Origin: Candidatus Berkiella aquae
GTDB taxonomy: Bacteria > Pseudomonadota > Gammaproteobacteria > Berkiellales > Berkiellaceae
NCBI RefSeq assembly: GCF_001431295.2
Contig: NZ_LKAJ02000001.1
Location: 992,001 to 1,056,000 of the forward strand
Reading direction: 5' to 3'
DNA length: 64,000 nucleotides
Numbering within the stretch: position 1 is the first letter of the stretch; each line of letters begins with the position of its first letter. The translations under genes and the position numbers were made by a program. Positions 54,693-62,961 of this stretch are shown here, in pieces. Below the pieces are notes generated by a model that was given only the letters and a program-made list of their open reading frames with translations, was not told where the DNA came from and ran no database searches.

Positions 54693-55636
54693 AGGATAGA
54701 AGTTGCATGTAATCCTAATTCCACCAGAATATCTAAGTCAAAATGATTATGACTGAGCTCAACTTTTGCAACTTGAGTACCTTTTAAGGCATTGACTAGT
54801 TTTTCAACACCATCAATACCAATGCTGCAACTACCGAGTTCGAGTATCATGACTGGAGTGTCTTTTAAAGCTAAGCTTAATTTCTCTGCGCCTGCAGAAC
54901 CAATGTTATTACCATTCAATTTAAGCGTTGTTATTTGAGTGTTTTTTAATGTTTTAGCTAATTTCTCAACACCTTCTGGGCCGATATCGTTGTCACTCAG
55001 ATCAAGCGTTGTGATTAGAGAATCTTTAAGGGCTAATCCTAATTTTTCAACGCCATTATTGCCGATGAGATTGTCACTGAAATCAAGTGTTGTAACGGAT
55101 GTGTTTTTTATGGCGTAGACTAATTTTTCAGCCTCAATCGGGCCAATGTTATTGTGAAATAGCGTTAATGTCGTTACATGAGTATTTTTTAAGGCGAAAC
55201 CTAGTTTTTCAACATTATCAGTATGGATATCGTTGCAAAATAATTCCAGCGTTGCCACATTAGAATTTTTTAAAGTAAGGCTTAGTTTTTCAATACCAAT
55301 AGCGTCAAGATGACTATCATTCAGAATAAGCATAGTAATTCGATTGTTGGTTAAAAGTAGATTTAATTTTTCAACGATTTTATCATTGCCAAAGTCAATC
55401 TGATAAAGACTAAGGCGTGAGATGGGAGTGCCAATTAATGCCCGACTAAGATGTAATGCTTCAATAAGCTGAATATTGAACAGATCTAAATGAAACATTT
55501 TTTGCAAGGTAAGATAAGTACGAAACTCATCATATTGACCCTGATTAACATCAAAGAGTAATTCTTCTAAAGATTTAGGTTTAATTCTGCGTCTTTTTGC
55601 AGACGGCAAAGATTGCGTATGGGGACTATGCTTCAT
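54686..55636 (-). CDS. Leucine-rich-repeat (RNI-like) protein with basic N-terminal patch; probable effector
   Basis: The 316-residue product contains about eight or nine 28-residue leucine-rich repeats of ribonuclease-inhibitor type (LDLSDNDIGPEGVEKLAKTL, LKLNGNNIGSAGAEKLSLAL and variants). The N-terminus has KRRRIKPK at residues 14-21, a plausible monopartite nuclear localisation signal. No signal peptide is present. ATG 55636 is chosen for its Shine-Dalgarno GGAGAG at 6 bases. Repeat units are similar at DNA level, implying duplication. Secretion into a host cell and nuclear targeting are inferred. Confidence 0.87.
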   Translation of the reverse strand: MKHSPHTQSLPSAKRRRIKPKSLEELLFDVNQGQYDEFRTYLTLQKMFHLDLFNIQLIEALHLSRALIGTPISRLSLYQIDFGNDKIVEKLNLLLTNNRITMLILNDSHLDAIGIEKLSLTLKNSNVATLELFCNDIHTDNVEKLGFALKNTHVTTLTLFHNNIGPIEAEKLVYAIKNTSVTTLDFSDNLIGNNGVEKLGLALKDSLITTLDLSDNDIGPEGVEKLAKTLKNTQITTLKLNGNNIGSAGAEKLSLALKDTPVMILELGSCSIGIDGVEKLVNALKGTQVAKVELSHNHFDLDILVELGLHATSILH

Positions 55637-56003
55637 CGCAAGCTCTCCAAATTGAATGATCAATTGAAGAGCCCGTTTTGCAAGCAAAACTAAGCAGCAA
55701 ACCGCTTGCTGCCAGTCCTCTTTGGAGAAGACTCTGTATTTTTCGTTACTTTAATATTAAATAACTAAAATGTAAAAACTTTCTGATAAATGTAAAAATA
55801 AAGCATATAAATGGGGTAATAATAAGAAGATGTTCGAATAGAAATTTTAAAAATAAGTAACAATCCGCAAATGTTAAATGTAAGCACACATTTATGCCAA
55901 CTCAATCTAAGAAAAAATCCTATATTAATAAGTAAAATATTTTTTAATGAATCTTTCAGTTCAATGCTTATATTTAAAAGTGGAAAATGGGATAAAGAGT
56001 GAT
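55637..56003. other. AT-rich intergenic gap without recognisable genes
   Basis: This stretch upstream of the LRR gene is very AT-rich. No open frame with a ribosome site, RNA gene or repeat was recognised. It presumably contains the LRR gene promoter. Confidence 0.5.
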
Positions 56004-56040
56004 TTCCTACTTACTACACTGAAAGTGCAGTAAATAGGAA
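56004..56040 (-). terminator. Hairpin downstream of the TPR-like gene
   Basis: An imperfect 17-bp stem (TTCCTA-TTACT-CACT with AGTG-AGTAA-TAGGAA, two mismatches) closes a 3-nt loop just past the stop of the minus-strand gene ending at 56066. Confidence 0.5.
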
Positions 56041-56065
56041 TGAGGAGAAGTGTTTGGGTATCTGA

Positions 56066-56710
56066 TTATTTTAATTTTGCTAACGATGCATCAATTTCTG
56101 CTTTACGGCCTTTATCTTGAATTTCATAGCCTTTGCGGATAGGGGCACTTTTCGCAATTTCTAAATGTTTGCGAGCTTCAGCGGTTTCACCCATATCAGC
56201 TAAGAAATCGCCATAATAGTAGTTAGAATCACTTCCTTTAGGATCGATCTTAACAGCGGCTTGTAAGAAGGCGCGCGCTTTCTTTTTATCGCCAAAGGCA
56301 ACAGGAAAACCAGGTACCCTTGCATACATTGCACCGATAACCCCATAACCAAAGCCATTTTCAATTCTGGGTTGTTTGGTTAAGGCATCTTCTAATAAAG
56401 CGCGTGCTTTTTTGACACGAGGTAACACACCCATGCCACCTTTCAGTTGGGCAAAAGAGCTTAAAGAAGTTGCATACCATAACATGACATGAGCATCATC
56501 AGGATATTTTTTATTGAGATCATCAGCTTCGCTAATGACTTTTTCAAAGGCAGCAAGTTGCTGTGCTTTAGGTGTTTCATATTTTGCTTTTGCCCAGTCT
56601 GTACGCAGTTTTACAATTTCTGCCTCAGAAGCACCGGCTTGTGCTAAGGAAGTAAATAAGAAGATACATAAAGTAAAGAGTACAGAAATAGATTTGTTAA
56701 CGAATGACAT
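56066..56710 (-). CDS. Secreted TPR-like protein
   Basis: The 214-residue product has a clear signal peptide (SVLFTLCIFLFTSLAQAGA). A helical-repeat body follows, with DAHVMLWYATSLSSFAQLKG, FGYGVIGAMYARVPGFPVAFG, DKKKARAFLQAAVKIDPKGSD and TAEARKHLEIAKSAP. The AFGDKKKAxxxLxxAxxIDP pattern is that of exported TPR proteins of unknown function. The gene is monocistronic or leads nothing downstream. Confidence 0.85.
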   Translation of the reverse strand: MSFVNKSISVLFTLCIFLFTSLAQAGASEAEIVKLRTDWAKAKYETPKAQQLAAFEKVISEADDLNKKYPDDAHVMLWYATSLSSFAQLKGGMGVLPRVKKARALLEDALTKQPRIENGFGYGVIGAMYARVPGFPVAFGDKKKARAFLQAAVKIDPKGSDSNYYYGDFLADMGETAEARKHLEIAKSAPIRKGYEIQDKGRKAEIDASLAKLK

Positions 56711-56771
56711 AGTTAGCTCCCAAGTAATAGAAAGTGGATAGCTGAAAAAATCACTATAGATCGTTCATAGA

Positions 56772-57260
56772 TCACCGGCAATAGTAATTCACTTGTGTTT
56801 GCGCATAATTAATTTGGTTTACGAGCTCTGCGCTTTTGTAAGGACCAATTTCAACATCCTGTTCATTCTTCACTGCAACATAAAATAATGCATTATCGAG
56901 TAATGAGCGGAAAAAGGAGCATTTATCCTGACCTGAATCAACATAACTGTTGGCAAGTGACCAGCCGACTCGCTCATCAATATTTTCATAACGCTTTGTT
57001 TGCACTTGGGCAGAATAAGGTCCATTTTCCATGACGGATAATTGTTGCATTTCTCCCGGTCGTAAATCTGATGTTGATTGCTTTTGATCAGGTTTGTTTG
57101 TGCTTGAATAGTGATAAGTTTTTACCGAGTCACAATCAGGACTCAAAGTGCCTTCCAGGATGGTTTGACCATTTTTTTGACAAGCGTATACGGTGATATC
57201 AGCATATATCGCCCCCGGGAAAAGACTCATTAAAAACACAGTTAATAGCAGGCGTTGCAT
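56772..57260 (-). CDS. Small secreted protein of unknown function
   Basis: The 162-residue product has a signal peptide (LLLTVFLMSLFPGAIYA). A short segment with two Cys follows (VYACQKNGQTILEGTLSPDC), resembling the DUF4124-type start of exported proteins, then a polar linker and two more Cys near the C-terminus (CSFF and the terminal YYCR). Function unknown. Confidence 0.75.
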   Translation of the reverse strand: MQRLLLTVFLMSLFPGAIYADITVYACQKNGQTILEGTLSPDCDSVKTYHYSSTNKPDQKQSTSDLRPGEMQQLSVMENGPYSAQVQTKRYENIDERVGWSLANSYVDSGQDKCSFFRSLLDNALFYVAVKNEQDVEIGPYKSAELVNQINYAQTQVNYYCR

Positions 57261-57344
57261 GACCTACCTCGACTTTTTTATTCTTATATAGATAACAAAC
57301 TAACAGATTGAACAAATAGACACAAGAGGGGAGATTGAGTGGAA

Positions 57345-58613
57345 TTAGGAGAACAATAATACTTTGACGGCAATCACACTGGCTATCATGCCGGCTAATT
57401 CAACAATTAAGCCTGTTGCGAGGGCATGTCGAATGCGACGTATTTGGGCTGCGCCAAAATAAACCGCAAGTACATAAAAAGTAGTTTCGGTTGAACCCAT
57501 CATGGTGCTCACTAAATAGCCGGTGTAGCTATCAGGCCCGATTGCTGGATTATTGAGAATATCGGTTAAAATACCAAGACTCCCAGAGCCTGAGAGAGGA
57601 CGCATAAAAACCATGGGCAAAGCTTCTGCTGGTATTCCTAATGGTGTTGTATAAGGTGCAATGGCTTGTGTGATAATGCCTAAAGCACCACTTGCTCTTA
57701 GCATGGCAATCGCAAATAACATGGCAACAATATACGGAATAATTTTGACAGCAAGTTCAAAACCCCCTTTTGCTCCTTCAATAAAGCTTGCATAAATATC
57801 AAGACCTTTAAGCATCCCGTAGCTAATGATGGTAACGATCAAAGTAGGAATAATCCAAGGTGAAAATTGACGTCCCCAAATTAACGTGATGGGAATTAAA
57901 CTGATAAATCCGCAGAGCGCTAAAAAGCTTACCCAAGTTGGGTAGGTGCTCATTTTTTCAGACGTCGTTTCATCCATTGTGATGGTCACCGTTGGCTTTG
58001 GTGTGCCTACCATACGTTGTAATAATTTGGCGCTGATGATAGCGACGATAGTGGAGCAAATCGTTGCGATTAAAGTAGTCGTAATAATCCCAGCAGCATC
58101 ATGTGACCCACTACTGGCACGTAAAGCAATTATTTTTGTGGGTATTAAGGTAATGCTTGCCGTATTCATCGCTAAAAATAACACCATCGCATTGGTTGCA
58201 ACCCCAGGATGCGGATTGAGTTTTTCTAATTCTTGCATGGCTTTTAGGCCAAACGGTGTTGCAGCGTTTCCCATGCCTAACATATTGGCAGAGAGATTCA
58301 TGATCATGGCGCCAAAAGCAGGGTGGTTAGGAGGAATTTCAGGGAAGAGCGGTTTTAAAAGCGGATAAATTAATTTAGCAAAGACGGCTAAAACACCACC
58401 ATCTTCCAGAATACGCATCAGCCCTAAGAATAAGCACAAAACACCAATTAATCCGATGGCTAAAGTAACGGCATCGTTTGCAGCATGCAGTAATTGTTGA
58501 GTCACAACATGCATAGGAGAATCAGGCATCACTTGGCTTACTTGCCAGTGCCATTGTTGCCAGACGCTTGCGCCATAGGCAGTTGCAATGAGAAGAAAGA
58601 AAACCCAATTCAT
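57345..58613 (-). CDS. SpmA-SpmB fusion, nucleoside-recognition (Gate) domain membrane protein
   Basis: The 422-residue polytopic protein joins two Gate domains that are separate SpmA and SpmB in spore formers. The first half has ANMLGMGNAATPFGLKAM and NTASITLIPTKIIALRASSG; the second has MRPLSGSGSLGILTDIL and STMMGSTETTFYVLAVYFGA. Such fusions are common in proteobacteria; the transported substrate is unknown. It is divergent from petA across a 223-bp gap in which no clear promoter was identified. Confidence 0.92.
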   Translation of the reverse strand: MNWVFFLLIATAYGASVWQQWHWQVSQVMPDSPMHVVTQQLLHAANDAVTLAIGLIGVLCLFLGLMRILEDGGVLAVFAKLIYPLLKPLFPEIPPNHPAFGAMIMNLSANMLGMGNAATPFGLKAMQELEKLNPHPGVATNAMVLFLAMNTASITLIPTKIIALRASSGSHDAAGIITTTLIATICSTIVAIISAKLLQRMVGTPKPTVTITMDETTSEKMSTYPTWVSFLALCGFISLIPITLIWGRQFSPWIIPTLIVTIISYGMLKGLDIYASFIEGAKGGFELAVKIIPYIVAMLFAIAMLRASGALGIITQAIAPYTTPLGIPAEALPMVFMRPLSGSGSLGILTDILNNPAIGPDSYTGYLVSTMMGSTETTFYVLAVYFGAAQIRRIRHALATGLIVELAGMIASVIAVKVLLFS

Positions 58614-58836
58614 AGTTTTTGGATTATATCGTAGTGATCTGCGAAACGAAAAAGTCTTTATTTAGCTGGCAGGTCAACTTATCATTTCCTCTACATCATC
58701 TGTGTTAGCACCTTCCATAATCGTGTACACTATCGAACGTTATTTTGGCATGCAGCGCCCACACAATTTGTGGTAGTATTTGCCGCCAACTCTTATTACT
58801 AAACGATAACCGATATCCGTCCGGGGGGACGAGTGA

Positions 58837-59427
58837 ATGAGTGATGACAAGGTAGATACCGGTCGACGGCGGTTTTTAACAGCCGCAACTACTGTGATCG
58901 GAGGGGTAGGTGTTGCCTACGCCGCTTCACCCTTTATATGTTCTTGGTTTCCAAGTGCTAAGGCACAAGCCATGGGCGCACCGGTGAAAATCGATGTGAG
59001 CAAGCTTGAGCCAGGTGCCCAATTAACTGTTGAATGGCGAGGACAGCCTATATGGGTGGTTCATCGTACAGAGCAAATGCTTGAGAAGCTAAAGGGGTTG
59101 GATGGTCAATTGCGTGATCCTGAATCACACGAAGATAGCCAGCAGCCTAAGTATGCACAAAACGAGTATCGCTCAATTAAACCTAACTATCTTGTGCTTG
59201 TCGGTATATGTACACACCTTGGTTGTGTGCCTATGTACAAACCAGAAGTGGGCAGTTTAGATCCCAGCTGGCCGGGTGGATTCTTTTGCCCTTGCCATGG
59301 TTCGCGTTTTGATATGGCGGGCCGTGTCTTCAAAGGCGTACCCGCACCGCTGAACCTCGTTGTGCCGCCTTATTTTTATGAAGGCGATACCGTCATTGTT
59401 GTTGGTGAAGATAAAAAGGCAGCATAG
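58837..59427 (+). CDS. petA: Ubiquinol-cytochrome c reductase Rieske iron-sulfur subunit
   Basis: This is the [2Fe-2S] subunit of the bc1 complex. The 196-residue protein has a twin-arginine signal/anchor ([20 protein letters not shown]) and both cluster motifs, CTHLGCVP and [19 protein letters not shown] upstream provides the ribosome site. petB begins directly after its stop. Confidence 0.97.
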   Translation: MSDDKVDTGRRRFLTAATTVIGGVGVAYAASPFICSWFPSAKAQAMGAPVKIDVSKLEPGAQLTVEWRGQPIWVVHRTEQMLEKLKGLDGQLRDPESHEDSQQPKYAQNEYRSIKPNYLVLVGICTHLGCVPMYKPEVGSLDPSWPGGFFCPCHGSRFDMAGRVFKGVPAPLNLVVPPYFYEGDTVIVVGEDKKAA

Positions 59428-60663
59428 ATGAAAACGGAAACAAATTCGGGCTCTGGTTTAATGGGATGGATTGATGCACGGTTTCCTGCCACAAAAATGT
59501 GGAATGACCATGCTGGTAAATACTACGCCCCTAAAAATTTTAATTTTTGGTACTTCTTCGGTGCATTGTCGCTACTGGTATTAGTGAATCAATTACTAAC
59601 AGGTATTTGGCTAGCTATGTTTTATAAGCCTTCTGCGGTCGATGCATTTGGCTCAGTTGAATATATTATGCGAGATGTGCCCAAAGGGTGGCTGCTTCGC
59701 TATTTACATTCTACGGGTGCTTCTTTCTTCTTTATCGTTGTTTATCTTCATATGTTCCGCGGCATTATTTATGGTTCATATAAAAAGCCTCGTGAGCTCG
59801 TTTGGCTCATTGGTATGGCAATTTATATTTGCTTAATGGCCGAAGCCTTTATGGGCTATTTGTTACCTTGGGGGCAAATGTCATTCTGGGGTGCAAAAGT
59901 AATTACCTCTCTTTTTGAAGCTATCCCAGGCGTTGGGCCAGGTCTGGTTGAATGGATGCGAGGTGACTATAACGTTTCCGATGCAACATTGAATCGATTC
60001 TTTTCCTTGCATGTGATCGCGGTGCCAATGGTATTCCTACTATTAGTATGGATGCACATCATTGCTTTACATGAAGTGGGTTCTAACAACCCAGATGGTG
60101 TTGAAATCAAAGCGAAGAAAGATGACAAAGGTATCCCACTGGATGGTATTCGTTTTCATCCTTACTATACGGTGAAAGATACATTTGGTGCTGGGGTATT
60201 CCTCATCATCTTTACGGCGGTTGTGTTCTTTGCGCCTGATTTTGGTGGCTTTTTCTTAGAAGCGCCAAACTTTGAACCTGCCAATCCTATGAAAACGCCT
60301 GAGCATATTGCGCCGGTTTGGTATATGACACCGTACTATGCCATTTTGCGTGCTATCCCGCATAAACTGAGTGGGGTGATTGCTATGTTTGCTGCAGTAT
60401 TAATTCCATGCTTATTACCATGGCTAGATCGCAGTGTTGTTAGATCAATACGCTACCGAGGTTGGTTGTACAAACTCATGCTAGCGTTATTTGTTGTGAG
60501 CTTTATTTCTTTAGGGTATTTAGGATTAAAGCCACCCAGCCCAACACGCATGATAGCAGCGCAAGTATTCTCAATATTATACTTTGCCTTTTTCATATTA
60601 ATGCCCATTTATACAAAATTGGATAAAACTAAACCTGTCCCCGAGAGGGTTACTGCGCGATGA
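59428..60663 (+). CDS. petB: Cytochrome b of the bc1 complex
   Basis: The 411-residue protein has the Qo and Qi features of cytochrome b: LLRYLHSTGASFFFIVVYLHM with haem His, GYLLPWGQMSFWGAKVIT, FSLHVIAVPMVFLLLVWMHI with the second His pair, and PEHIAPVWYMTPYYAILR (in parts), where the PEWY-type Qo motif reads APVWY. It is about 410 residues, the undivided form. Confidence 0.97.
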   Translation: MKTETNSGSGLMGWIDARFPATKMWNDHAGKYYAPKNFNFWYFFGALSLLVLVNQLLTGIWLAMFYKPSAVDAFGSVEYIMRDVPKGWLLRYLHSTGASFFFIVVYLHMFRGIIYGSYKKPRELVWLIGMAIYICLMAEAFMGYLLPWGQMSFWGAKVITSLFEAIPGVGPGLVEWMRGDYNVSDATLNRFFSLHVIAVPMVFLLLVWMHIIALHEVGSNNPDGVEIKAKKDDKGIPLDGIRFHPYYTVKDTFGAGVFLIIFTAVVFFAPDFGGFFLEAPNFEPANPMKTPEHIAPVWYMTPYYAILRAIPHKLSGVIAMFAAVLIPCLLPWLDRSVVRSIRYRGWLYKLMLALFVVSFISLGYLGLKPPSPTRMIAAQVFSILYFAFFILMPIYTKLDKTKPVPERVTAR

Positions 60664-61451
60664 AAGCAAATAAGATTTATGGAATTTTAATTGCCAGCTT
60701 ATTAATTGTTTCACCATGGCGGTTAGCCTTAGGCTCAACCGAAGGTGCGCATTTGGACAAGGTTAACAATGAACTTTGTAACAAAGCGTCATTGCAACGT
60801 GGTGCTAACCTTTATGTTAACTATTGTGGTGGGTGTCACTCACTACAATATGTTCGTTATAAAGAATTGGCCAAAGATATAGGCATTGTTGATAAAAAAG
60901 GAAATGTCTTGGAAAAGTTGGTTCAAGCGAACCTTAACTTTACCAGCGATAAAATTAACGACCCTATATTAGTGGCAACGCCGAAGAAAGAAGCGCAAGA
61001 ATGGTTTGGCGTAGCGCCACCTGATCTCTCGCTAGTCGCAAGATCACGTGGTAAAGATTGGCTTTATACCTACTTGCGTTCTTTTTATGAAGATCCCAAA
61101 AAGCCTTGGGGCGTAAATAATGTTGTTTTCCCTGATGTAGGGATGCCGAATATTCTGCAAGGACTACAAGGAACACAGACGGCCGTCTTTAAAACCATCA
61201 CTCTGATGGATGATAAAGGGCAGCCTTTTGAGCAGAAGGTCATTGAACGTCTGGAACTCACCAAACCTGGCAGCATGAATGAAAAAGAATTCAACCAAGC
61301 TGTAACAGATTTAGTGAATTTTTTAGAATATGTCGGTGAACCTCATAAGTTACAACGTGAACGCTTAGGTGGTTGGGTATTATTGTTTTTAGTCGTTTTT
61401 ACATTGTTCGCATATTTACTGAAGCGTGAATATTGGAAAGACATTCATTAA
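60660..61451 (+). CDS. petC: Cytochrome c1 of the bc1 complex
   Basis: The 263-residue product has an N-terminal signal segment, the haem-binding CGGCH (56-60), the APPDLSLVARSRG motif, a downstream Met ligand region (DVGMPNIL) and a C-terminal anchor (WVLLFLVVFTLFAYLL). It overlaps petB by 4 bases. Confidence 0.96.
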   Translation: MKANKIYGILIASLLIVSPWRLALGSTEGAHLDKVNNELCNKASLQRGANLYVNYCGGCHSLQYVRYKELAKDIGIVDKKGNVLEKLVQANLNFTSDKINDPILVATPKKEAQEWFGVAPPDLSLVARSRGKDWLYTYLRSFYEDPKKPWGVNNVVFPDVGMPNILQGLQGTQTAVFKTITLMDDKGQPFEQKVIERLELTKPGSMNEKEFNQAVTDLVNFLEYVGEPHKLQRERLGGWVLLFLVVFTLFAYLLKREYWKDIH

Positions 61452-61477
61452 AGTTGTTTTGATTTGGGAGCAGACTC

Positions 61478-62110
61478 ATGGCAGTTGTGGCAAATAAGCG
61501 CTCAGTCATGACACTGTATTCAGGCTCAACCGACCCTTACAGTCATCGAGCTAGAATTGTGTTAGCAGAAAAAGGCGTCACATTTGACCTTTATGAAATT
61601 GACGTAGAATCACAGGTTGATGCTCTAGTTGAGATCAACCCATACAACACGGTTCCCACCTTGGTCGATCGCGATCTAGTATTGTATGAATCAGAAATCA
61701 TCATGGAATATTTGGATGAGAGATTTCCCCATCCTCCCTTGATGCCAGTCTATCCTGTTGCGAGAGCGCGTAGCCGTTTGATGTTACATCGCGTTAATCG
61801 TGACTGGTATGTATTGATGAATAAAATACTGCAAAAAAATCAAGATCCAGCGGTGTTAGAAGAAACCAGAAAAGCGCTAAGAGAAAGTATTGTTTCTGTT
61901 TCGCCAATGTTCAAAGAAATGCCTTATTTTCTCAGTGAAGAATTTTCATTGGTCGATTGTGCTATTGCGCCAATGTTATGGCGTTTAAAGGCAATGCAAA
62001 TTATGTTGCCACCAGAAGCAAAATCGGTTCAGGAATATGCTAAGCGTCTATTTGACAGAGAAGCGTTCCAGGTAAGCTTAACTGATTCTGAGCGAGCCTT
62101 AGGGGAATAA
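61478..62110 (+). CDS. sspA: Stringent starvation protein A
   Basis: SspA is a GST-fold protein that binds RNA polymerase. The 210-residue product has MTLYSGSTDPYSHRARIVLAEKGV (in two parts), NPYNTVPTLVDRDLVLYESEII and the C-terminal DCAIAPMLWRL. ATG 61478 follows GGGAG; M11 could also start. It follows petC by 26 bases; petABC-sspAB is a common gammaproteobacterial string. Confidence 0.95.
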   Translation: MAVVANKRSVMTLYSGSTDPYSHRARIVLAEKGVTFDLYEIDVESQVDALVEINPYNTVPTLVDRDLVLYESEIIMEYLDERFPHPPLMPVYPVARARSRLMLHRVNRDWYVLMNKILQKNQDPAVLEETRKALRESIVSVSPMFKEMPYFLSEEFSLVDCAIAPMLWRLKAMQIMLPPEAKSVQEYAKRLFDREAFQVSLTDSERALGE

Positions 62111-62114
62111 GCAA

Positions 62115-62528
62115 ATGGTCTCAAGTCGTCCTTACTTATTACGCGCATTTTATGAATGGATTGTCGATAATCATGCAACGCCTTATATCGTTGTAAATGC
62201 TGAGCATCCAGGAACTGAAGTGCCACGAGAATATGTGGAGAATGGGCGAATTGTTTTGAACATTTCTCCCGATGCTGTGCGTTCTTTATCACTAGCTAAT
62301 GATCATGTGGGATTTAACGCACGATTTGCTGGGGTACCTTACGATCTTTATATACCAATGCGAGCGGTAACTGCCATCTATGCAAAAGAAAATGGCCGCG
62401 GTATGGTGTTTAAAGATGATGAAGAAGATGATTTTCCTCAAGGACCTGACGAAGGAAGTACTTCATCAGGTGCCGGCGGTAAAGGTAAACGTGGTGGTGG
62501 TCGTCCTAAATTGACTGTTGTTAAGTAA
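62115..62528 (+). CDS. sspB: ClpXP protease specificity-enhancing factor SspB
   Basis: SspB tethers ssrA-tagged proteins to ClpXP. The 137-residue product has SSRPYLLRAFYEWIVDN, VVNAEHPGTEVP, IVLNISPDAVRSL, FNARFAGVPYDLYIPM and the ClpX-binding C-terminal end GGRPKLTVVK after an acidic, Gly-rich linker. It lies 4 bases after sspA. Confidence 0.96.
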   Translation: MVSSRPYLLRAFYEWIVDNHATPYIVVNAEHPGTEVPREYVENGRIVLNISPDAVRSLSLANDHVGFNARFAGVPYDLYIPMRAVTAIYAKENGRGMVFKDDEEDDFPQGPDEGSTSSGAGGKGKRGGGRPKLTVVK

Positions 62529-62535
62529 TTTGTTT

Positions 62536-62564
62536 AACAGCCTCTTAAGTTAATAGGGGCTGTT
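62536..62564. terminator. Hairpin between sspB and the double-glycine peptide gene
   Basis: AACAGCCTCT and AGGGGCTGTT form a 10-bp stem with one G-U pair around TAAGTTAAT, followed by TTCTC. The stop codon of the minus-strand peptide gene lies within it. Confidence 0.6.
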
Positions 62565-62793
62565 TCTCAAATAATAGCGCATCAATCGATTTTGCCGTCA
62601 ACATAGAAAGTCCATAAACACAAAATAATCCTGCTGAGTAAGCAATGTAGATCTCTTTGCCCATGACTAATGCAACGGGTAAACCGAGGATCCCGCCTAA
62701 TACCGTATTGCTGACAACAAAGCTAATGTTATACCCGCCGGTATCTAATCCGCCTCGGATTAATTGAAGTTCTCTTTGACTGAGTTCACGCAT
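62545..62793 (-). CDS. Bacteriocin-like membrane peptide with double-glycine leader
   Basis: The 82-residue product has the leader MRELSQRELQLIRGG, matching those at 45783 and 45962 in length and at Met1, Glu3, Leu4, Glu8, Gly14 and Gly15. The mature 67 residues are hydrophobic with two probable membrane helices (VLGGILGLPVALVMG and AYSAGLFCVYGLSML). The Shine-Dalgarno AAGGA lies 8 bases before the ATG. It is convergent with sspB and divergent from phaC. Family and function are unknown; export by a peptidase-containing ABC transporter encoded elsewhere is inferred from the leader. Confidence 0.8.
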   Translation of the reverse strand: MRELSQRELQLIRGGLDTGGYNISFVVSNTVLGGILGLPVALVMGKEIYIAYSAGLFCVYGLSMLTAKSIDALLFEKQPLLT

Positions 62794-62961
62794 TTTTTTT
62801 CCTTATTAATTAATGTGCTTTGTTGAACATGATATCAATACACGCTTTTCTTCCCAAATTAAAATAGGTGTAGATTCAAGCAAAAGTCAAAGTGGTTTAT
62901 AAGCCAGTACTATTTAAAGATCAAATGCCGATAACAGGTTTTAGATCTTTGAAGAAGCATC

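Noticed and set aside
58614-58836. tRNA or other RNA gene in the SpmAB-petA gap
   Set aside because: No cloverleaf arms or CCA-proximal pairing could be found; only short chance inverted repeats.
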